Positions 60,711-64,000 of a stretch of DNA of 64,000 nucleotides are shown here, piece by piece. Below the pieces are notes generated by a model. It saw only the letters and a program-made list of their open reading frames with translations, searched no databases and was not told where the DNA came from. The DNA comes from an uncultured Clostridia bacterium (GTDB lineage Bacteria > Bacillota > Clostridia > Christensenellales > Borkfalkiaceae): the NCBI GenBank assembly GCA_947629675.1, contig CANREM010000003.1, positions 1-64,000 on the forward strand. Direction: 5' to 3'. Position numbers and translations under genes: made by a program. Each line of letters starts with the position of its first letter. Position 1 is the first letter of the stretch.

Positions 60711-60739
60711 AGTATAGCATAGTTCGCAAAAAATGACAA
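60711..60739 (-). promoter_or_regulatory. Promoter of secG-rnr-smpB
   Basis: Minus strand TTGTCA (60739-60734), 17 bp, TATACT (60716-60711) with an extended -10 TG one base upstream. Transcription would start about 30 nt before the secG ATG. Confidence 0.7.
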
Positions 60740-60803
60740 CTTATTTTTACTTTTTTTCGGAAAAATTTAAGGAAAACATTTTCGCGCCGTCTCCCTCCGA
60801 CCG

Positions 60804-60832
60804 TTGACAAATCACCTTTCGGATAGTATAAT
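60804..60832 (+). promoter_or_regulatory. Consensus sigma-A promoter of gltX-thyA-folA
   Basis: TTGACA (60804-60809), exactly 17 bp, TATAAT (60827-60832): a perfect consensus. The leader of about 65 nt is too short for a T-box. Confidence 0.88.
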
Positions 60833-60903
60833 AAATTTTATGGGCAAACTGCCTTTGTTTTGCCCCGGAGAAACATCGACTCAAGCACGCACAAGGAGAA
60901 CAT

Positions 60904-62541
60904 ATGAACTACAAAGCACTTGCAGAGCGGCTTCTTCCCGGAGAATATCCTCCGCTTTCCCGGTACGAGGAGAAATACCCGCCGCGCGACCTTCCCGATG
61001 GGGCGGAGGTCACCCGTCTCGCTCCTTCGCCTACGGGATTTATCCACCTCGGGAACCTCTTTGCCGCCATCGCAAACGAGCGCATCGCCCATAGAAGCGG
61101 CGGCGTCTTGTATCTTCGCATCGAGGATACCGACCTCAAACGCAAGGTGGACGGAGCGGTGGAGGCCGTCATCAACGCCCTCAGATATTTCGATATCAAG
61201 TTCGACGAGGGCGCAGAGATCGGCGGCGACGAGACGTATGCTCCTTGGTATCAGAGGGAGCGTGCCGAAATGTACCGCGCCTTTGCAAAGCACCTCATCG
61301 AAGAGGGGAGGGCATATCCCTGTTTTTGCACGGAGGAGGAACTTTCCGCTCTTCGCGAGGAACAGACTCAAAGGAAGGAGATCACGGGCTACTACGGAAA
61401 GTATGCGAAGTGCCGCAACCTCTCCGAGGAGGAGATCTATCGCAACCTCGATGCGGGGAAACCCTTTGTCATCCGTCTGCGCTCCATGGGAGATCCCGCG
61501 AATAAGATAAAATTCCGCGACGCCGTGAAGGGGGAGATCACCGTCACCGAGAACGATCAGGACGTCGTCATCTTAAAGTCGGACGGCATTCCCACCTACC
61601 ACTTCGCCCACGCCATTGACGACCATTTCATGCGCACGACGCTCGTCATCCGCGGGGAGGAGTGGCTCGCGAGCCTTCCCATCCACATCGAACTCTTCGA
61701 CGTCCTCGGCTTCCGTCGCCCGCGCTACGGGCACAACTGCTCGCTCATGAAGCAGGACGGCGAGACCAGAAGAAAGCTCTCCAAGCGCAAGGACCCCGAG
61801 CTTTCTTTGGAGTTCTACCGGAAGGAGGGGTACTTTGCCCGCGCCGTCAAAATTTACATGCTCACCCTCCTCAATTCCAACTTCGAGGAGTGGTACCAAA
61901 AGAACCCCGACGCTCCCCTCGAGGAGTTTCCCTTCAAGGTGGAAAAGATGTCAAAATCGGGGTCGCTCTTCGATCTCGATAAGCTCAACGACATCTCTAA
62001 AAACGAGCTATCGAAGCTGTCGGTTGCGGACATGGGTGCCTTCTTGAAGGTCTGGGCGGAGGAATTTGGCACCGAGGAGCAGCGGCATTATTTCGATGAT
62101 GAGGAAAAGCTCTCCCGCGTCCTTGCCCTCTGCATGGGGGTGGGCGGAAAGAAGAGGAGAAAGGATTTTATGACCGCCTCGCAGGCGATGGAGACTATCC
62201 GCTACTTCTTCGAGCGCACCCCGCGCACGGACGAATACCGTGTGGAAAAGGCGGAACGGTGCGGCATTCTTTCCGACTTCCTCGCGACTTACAGCCCCGC
62301 GGACGATGCACAGGTTTGGTTTGAAAAGGTGAAGGCGATCGCGGGAAAACACGGCTTTGCGACGGATATGAAGGAATATAAGCTCTCCCCCGAAAGTTTC
62401 AAAGGGAGCGTCGCCGACGTTGCCGAGGTTCTGCGCATCGCGACGACGGGCAGGGCGAACACCCCCGACCTTTGGACCATCATGCAGATCTTGGGCGAGA
62501 ATGAAGTACACGGAAGATTAGAGAAGGCAAAAGATGAGTAA
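60904..62541 (+). CDS. gltX: Glutamyl-tRNA synthetase
   Basis: GltX, 545 residues. The class I HIGH-like motif is APSPTGFIHLGN near 40-51 and the KMSKS-like motif RKLSKRKDPE near 297. EDTDLKRKVDGAVEAV is GluRS-typical. About 38 residues precede the usual start of the Rossmann fold, an N-terminal extension relative to many GltX. The C-terminal anticodon-binding cage is complete. AAGGAG precedes the ATG. Overlaps thyA by 8 nt. Confidence 0.94.
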   Translation: MNYKALAERLLPGEYPPLSRYEEKYPPRDLPDGAEVTRLAPSPTGFIHLGNLFAAIANERIAHRSGGVLYLRIEDTDLKRKVDGAVEAVINALRYFDIKFDEGAEIGGDETYAPWYQRERAEMYRAFAKHLIEEGRAYPCFCTEEELSALREEQTQRKEITGYYGKYAKCRNLSEEEIYRNLDAGKPFVIRLRSMGDPANKIKFRDAVKGEITVTENDQDVVILKSDGIPTYHFAHAIDDHFMRTTLVIRGEEWLASLPIHIELFDVLGFRRPRYGHNCSLMKQDGETRRKLSKRKDPELSLEFYRKEGYFARAVKIYMLTLLNSNFEEWYQKNPDAPLEEFPFKVEKMSKSGSLFDLDKLNDISKNELSKLSVADMGAFLKVWAEEFGTEEQRHYFDDEEKLSRVLALCMGVGGKKRRKDFMTASQAMETIRYFFERTPRTDEYRVEKAERCGILSDFLATYSPADDAQVWFEKVKAIAGKHGFATDMKEYKLSPESFKGSVADVAEVLRIATTGRANTPDLWTIMQILGENEVHGRLEKAKDE

Positions 62542-63364
62542 AGCAGATCTCATATTTATTGAAAATTGCAAGGACATCCTTGAAAACGGCACTTGGGATA
62601 CGAACCTTTCCGTCCGTCCTCATTGGGAGGACGGAACCCCCGCGCACACGGTGAAGAAATTCGGCATCGTCAACCGCTACGATCTCCGCGAGGAGTTTCC
62701 GATCTTGACCCTCCGCCGCACCGCCTTCAAGAGCTGCATCGACGAACTTCTCTGGATCTGGCAAAAGAAGAGCAACAACATCCGTGACCTTCGCTCTCAC
62801 ATCTGGGACAGCTGGGCGGACGAGAACGGCTCCATCGGCAAGGCGTACGGCTATCAGCTCGGCGTCAAACATGAATACAAAGAGGGGATGTTCGACCAAG
62901 TCGACCGCGTTCTCTATGATTTGAAGCATGACCCCGCCTCCCGCAGGATCCTCACGAACATCTTTAATTTTGAGGACCTTCACGAGATGCACCTCTACCC
63001 CTGTGCCTACTCCATGACCTTCAACGTCTCGGGGGACACCTTGAACGGCATCCTCAACCAACGCTCGCAGGATATGCTCACGGCGAACAATTGGAATGTC
63101 GTGCAGTACAGCATCCTTCTCATCATGATGGCGCAGGTGAGCGGCCTGAAGGTAGGCGAACTTGTGCATGTCATCGCCGACGCGCACATCTACGATCGGC
63201 ATGTCCCCATCGTCGAGGAGATGATAAAGAGGGCACCCATGTCCGCGCCCAAGCTCTCGGTAGACGATTCCATCACCAATTTTTACGACTTCACGACGGA
63301 TAGCTTCAAGCTGGAAAATTACGAGTTCCACCCGCTTGACGCAAAGATCCCCGTCGCCATTTAG
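62534..63364 (+). CDS. thyA: Thymidylate synthase
   Basis: ThyA, 276 residues, methylates dUMP with methylene-tetrahydrofolate. The catalytic Cys is C157 in HLYPCAYSMTFNV, NQRSQDMLTANNWNV binds substrate, and DAHIYDRHVP is the conserved C-terminal block. Its product dihydrofolate is recycled by the next gene (folA). Confidence 0.96.
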   Translation: MSKADLIFIENCKDILENGTWDTNLSVRPHWEDGTPAHTVKKFGIVNRYDLREEFPILTLRRTAFKSCIDELLWIWQKKSNNIRDLRSHIWDSWADENGSIGKAYGYQLGVKHEYKEGMFDQVDRVLYDLKHDPASRRILTNIFNFEDLHEMHLYPCAYSMTFNVSGDTLNGILNQRSQDMLTANNWNVVQYSILLIMMAQVSGLKVGELVHVIADAHIYDRHVPIVEEMIKRAPMSAPKLSVDDSITNFYDFTTDSFKLENYEFHPLDAKIPVAI

Positions 63365-63377
63365 GAAGGAAAAGAGG

Positions 63378-63872
63378 ATGCGCGCCATTTTTCATGCAGA
63401 CAAAAATTGGGGCGTCGGCAGGGCGAACTCGCTCATGTTCGATCTCCCCAAGGATATGAAGTTTTTCCGCGAGACCACGTGGGGGAAGGTCGTCGTCATG
63501 GGGCTGAACACCCTTCGATCCCTCCCCGGGGGAAAGCCGCTCAAAAACCGCACGAACATCCTCCTCTGTCCCGAGACGCAGGAGGGGATCACGACCGTCC
63601 ACGACCTCAAAGAGCTGTTTGAGGCGTTGAAGAATTTCCCCGAAGAGGACGTCTTTATCATCGGCGGGGCGAGCGTCTACCGCGCGCTTCTTCCCTATTG
63701 CACGGAAGTACTCGTGACAAAGGTGGACGCGGACGGCGGCGCGGATGTGTTCGTCCCGGACCTCGACGCGGATCCTTCCTTTGCGCTCATAAAGGAGAGC
63801 GCGCCCGAGGAGGACAACGGGTACACCATCCGCTTCTGCACCTACCGAAACGAGAACGTCAAAAGCATATAA
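63378..63872 (+). CDS. folA: Dihydrofolate reductase
   Basis: DHFR, 164 residues. DKNWGVGRANSLMFDLPKDMK carries the substrate-site acidic region (Asp in LMFDLP; quoted in parts in relatives), VVVMGLNTLRSLPGGKPL the NADPH site and FIIGGASVYRALLPYC the second glycine motif. It regenerates tetrahydrofolate after ThyA. AAGAGG precedes the ATG. Confidence 0.94.
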   Translation: MRAIFHADKNWGVGRANSLMFDLPKDMKFFRETTWGKVVVMGLNTLRSLPGGKPLKNRTNILLCPETQEGITTVHDLKELFEALKNFPEEDVFIIGGASVYRALLPYCTEVLVTKVDADGGADVFVPDLDADPSFALIKESAPEEDNGYTIRFCTYRNENVKSI

Positions 63873-63880
63873 GCAGTAAG

Positions 63881-63907
63881 ACGGTTTGTTCGCGCAAGCC
63901 GTTTTTT
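63881..63907 (+). terminator. Terminator after folA
   Basis: ACGGTTTG (63881-63888) pairs with CAAGCCGT (63895-63902), one G-T pair, followed by T (63902-63907). The last two T are also the first bases of the next promoter's -35 box. Confidence 0.85.
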
Positions 63908-63935
63908 GACAGGGAAAAAAATTTTGTGATATAAT
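63906..63935 (+). promoter_or_regulatory. Promoter of the last, probably leaderless, gene
   Basis: TTGACA (63906-63911), 18 bp, TATAAT (63930-63935). The next ATG is at 63942, six bases after the -10 box, as at 14379-14391. Confidence 0.8.
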
Positions 63936-63941
63936 AAAAAT

Positions 63942-64000
63942 ATGGATACCAAAGAGTGCAGGGCAGACGACATCCTTTTGGAGCCGCTCGAGGCCTACAA
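63942..64000 (+). CDS. Partial gene of unknown function, cut by the window end
   Basis: Only the first 19-20 residues are visible (MDTKECRADDILLEPLEAY). There is no Shine-Dalgarno sequence before the ATG, but a strong promoter ends 6 nt upstream. Nothing can be said about the function. Confidence 0.6.
   Translation, partial: MDTKECRADDILLEPLEAY

Noticed and set aside
60839-60903. T-box riboswitch or short leader gene before gltX
   Set aside because: The leader is about 65 nt, too short for a T-box. The ATG at 60839 opens a frame without ribosome binding site that overlaps gltX out of frame.

Overview
The window reads as chromosomal core genome of a spore-forming, Gram-positive (Firmicutes/Clostridia-type) bacterium with high G+C (close to 60 % by eye). 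The evidence is the spoIIGA-sigE-sigG-ymxH block, the rimP-nusA-rnpM-ylxQ-infB-rbfA-nrnA-truB-ribF operon in Bacillus/Clostridium order, dnaG-rpoD-trmK-nif3, ywlC-ywlE-rpiB, secG-rnr-smpB and sigma-A type promoters. A Christensenellales-like lineage is possible, but I cannot prove that from sequence alone. There is no prophage, transposase, CRISPR array or defence island. The novelty lies in altered housekeeping genes and in the intergenic DNA.

Layout: 0.1-1.8 kb (minus), a VanZ-like membrane protein with a large Ig-like insertion. 1.9-5.0 kb, nrdR, ispG and a PolC-like protein with exonuclease but no polymerase. 5.0-12.9 kb, the nusA/infB translation-transcription operon with its own promoter and leader hairpin. 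12.9-13.5 kb, intergenic repeats. 13.5-18.4 kb, a TIM-barrel protein, a probably leaderless M24 peptidase, efp, dtd, a patatin and a ComEC-like beta-lactamase-fold protein. 18.4-23.0 kb, shikimate genes aroC-B-E-Q-K plus an SDR. 23.1-29.1 kb, dGTPase-like, dnaG, rpoD, trmK, nif3-like and a zinc-ribbon protein. 29.2-34.0 kb, alr, rsmD, coaD, DAHP synthase, ylbJ (minus) and a ylbK-type patatin. 34.0-36.8 kb, the sporulation sigma block. 36.8-37.3 kb, repeats and hairpins. 37.3-39.0 kb (minus), a DnaD-like primosomal protein with a C-terminal cysteine motif. 39.2-45.3 kb, sbcD, sbcC, an alpha/beta-hydrolase-fold protein with a lost nucleophile, and lepB. 45.3-51.4 kb, degV, pepF, dnaB, tsaC, a low-MW phosphatase and rpiB. 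51.4-54.4 kb, a DUF1538 membrane protein with a double PII-like protein and an S51 peptidase-like protein. 54.5-54.9 kb, tRNA-Leu(CAG) whose 3' end is duplicated around a hairpin-rich cassette. 54.9-60.7 kb (minus), a TfoX-N protein, a YwaF-like protein, an alkaline phosphatase superfamily protein, smpB, rnr and secG. 60.8-64 kb, gltX-thyA-folA and the start of a second probably leaderless gene.

Functionally, most genes serve replication, repair and transcription (dnaG, dnaB, DnaD-like, sbcCD, rpoD, nusA, nrdR), translation and RNA quality control (infB, rbfA, efp, dtd, gltX, rsmD, trmK, truB, smpB, rnr), aromatic, folate and thymidylate metabolism, and the forespore/mother-cell sigma cascade. 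The observations most worth following are the polymerase-less PolC relative at the normal polC locus, the tRNA-Leu 3'-end duplication around a compact multi-hairpin cassette, two promoters whose -10 boxes end exactly 6 nt before an ATG, a two-hairpin intergenic element whose stems covary between copies, and the SbcC that lacks a CxxC zinc hook.
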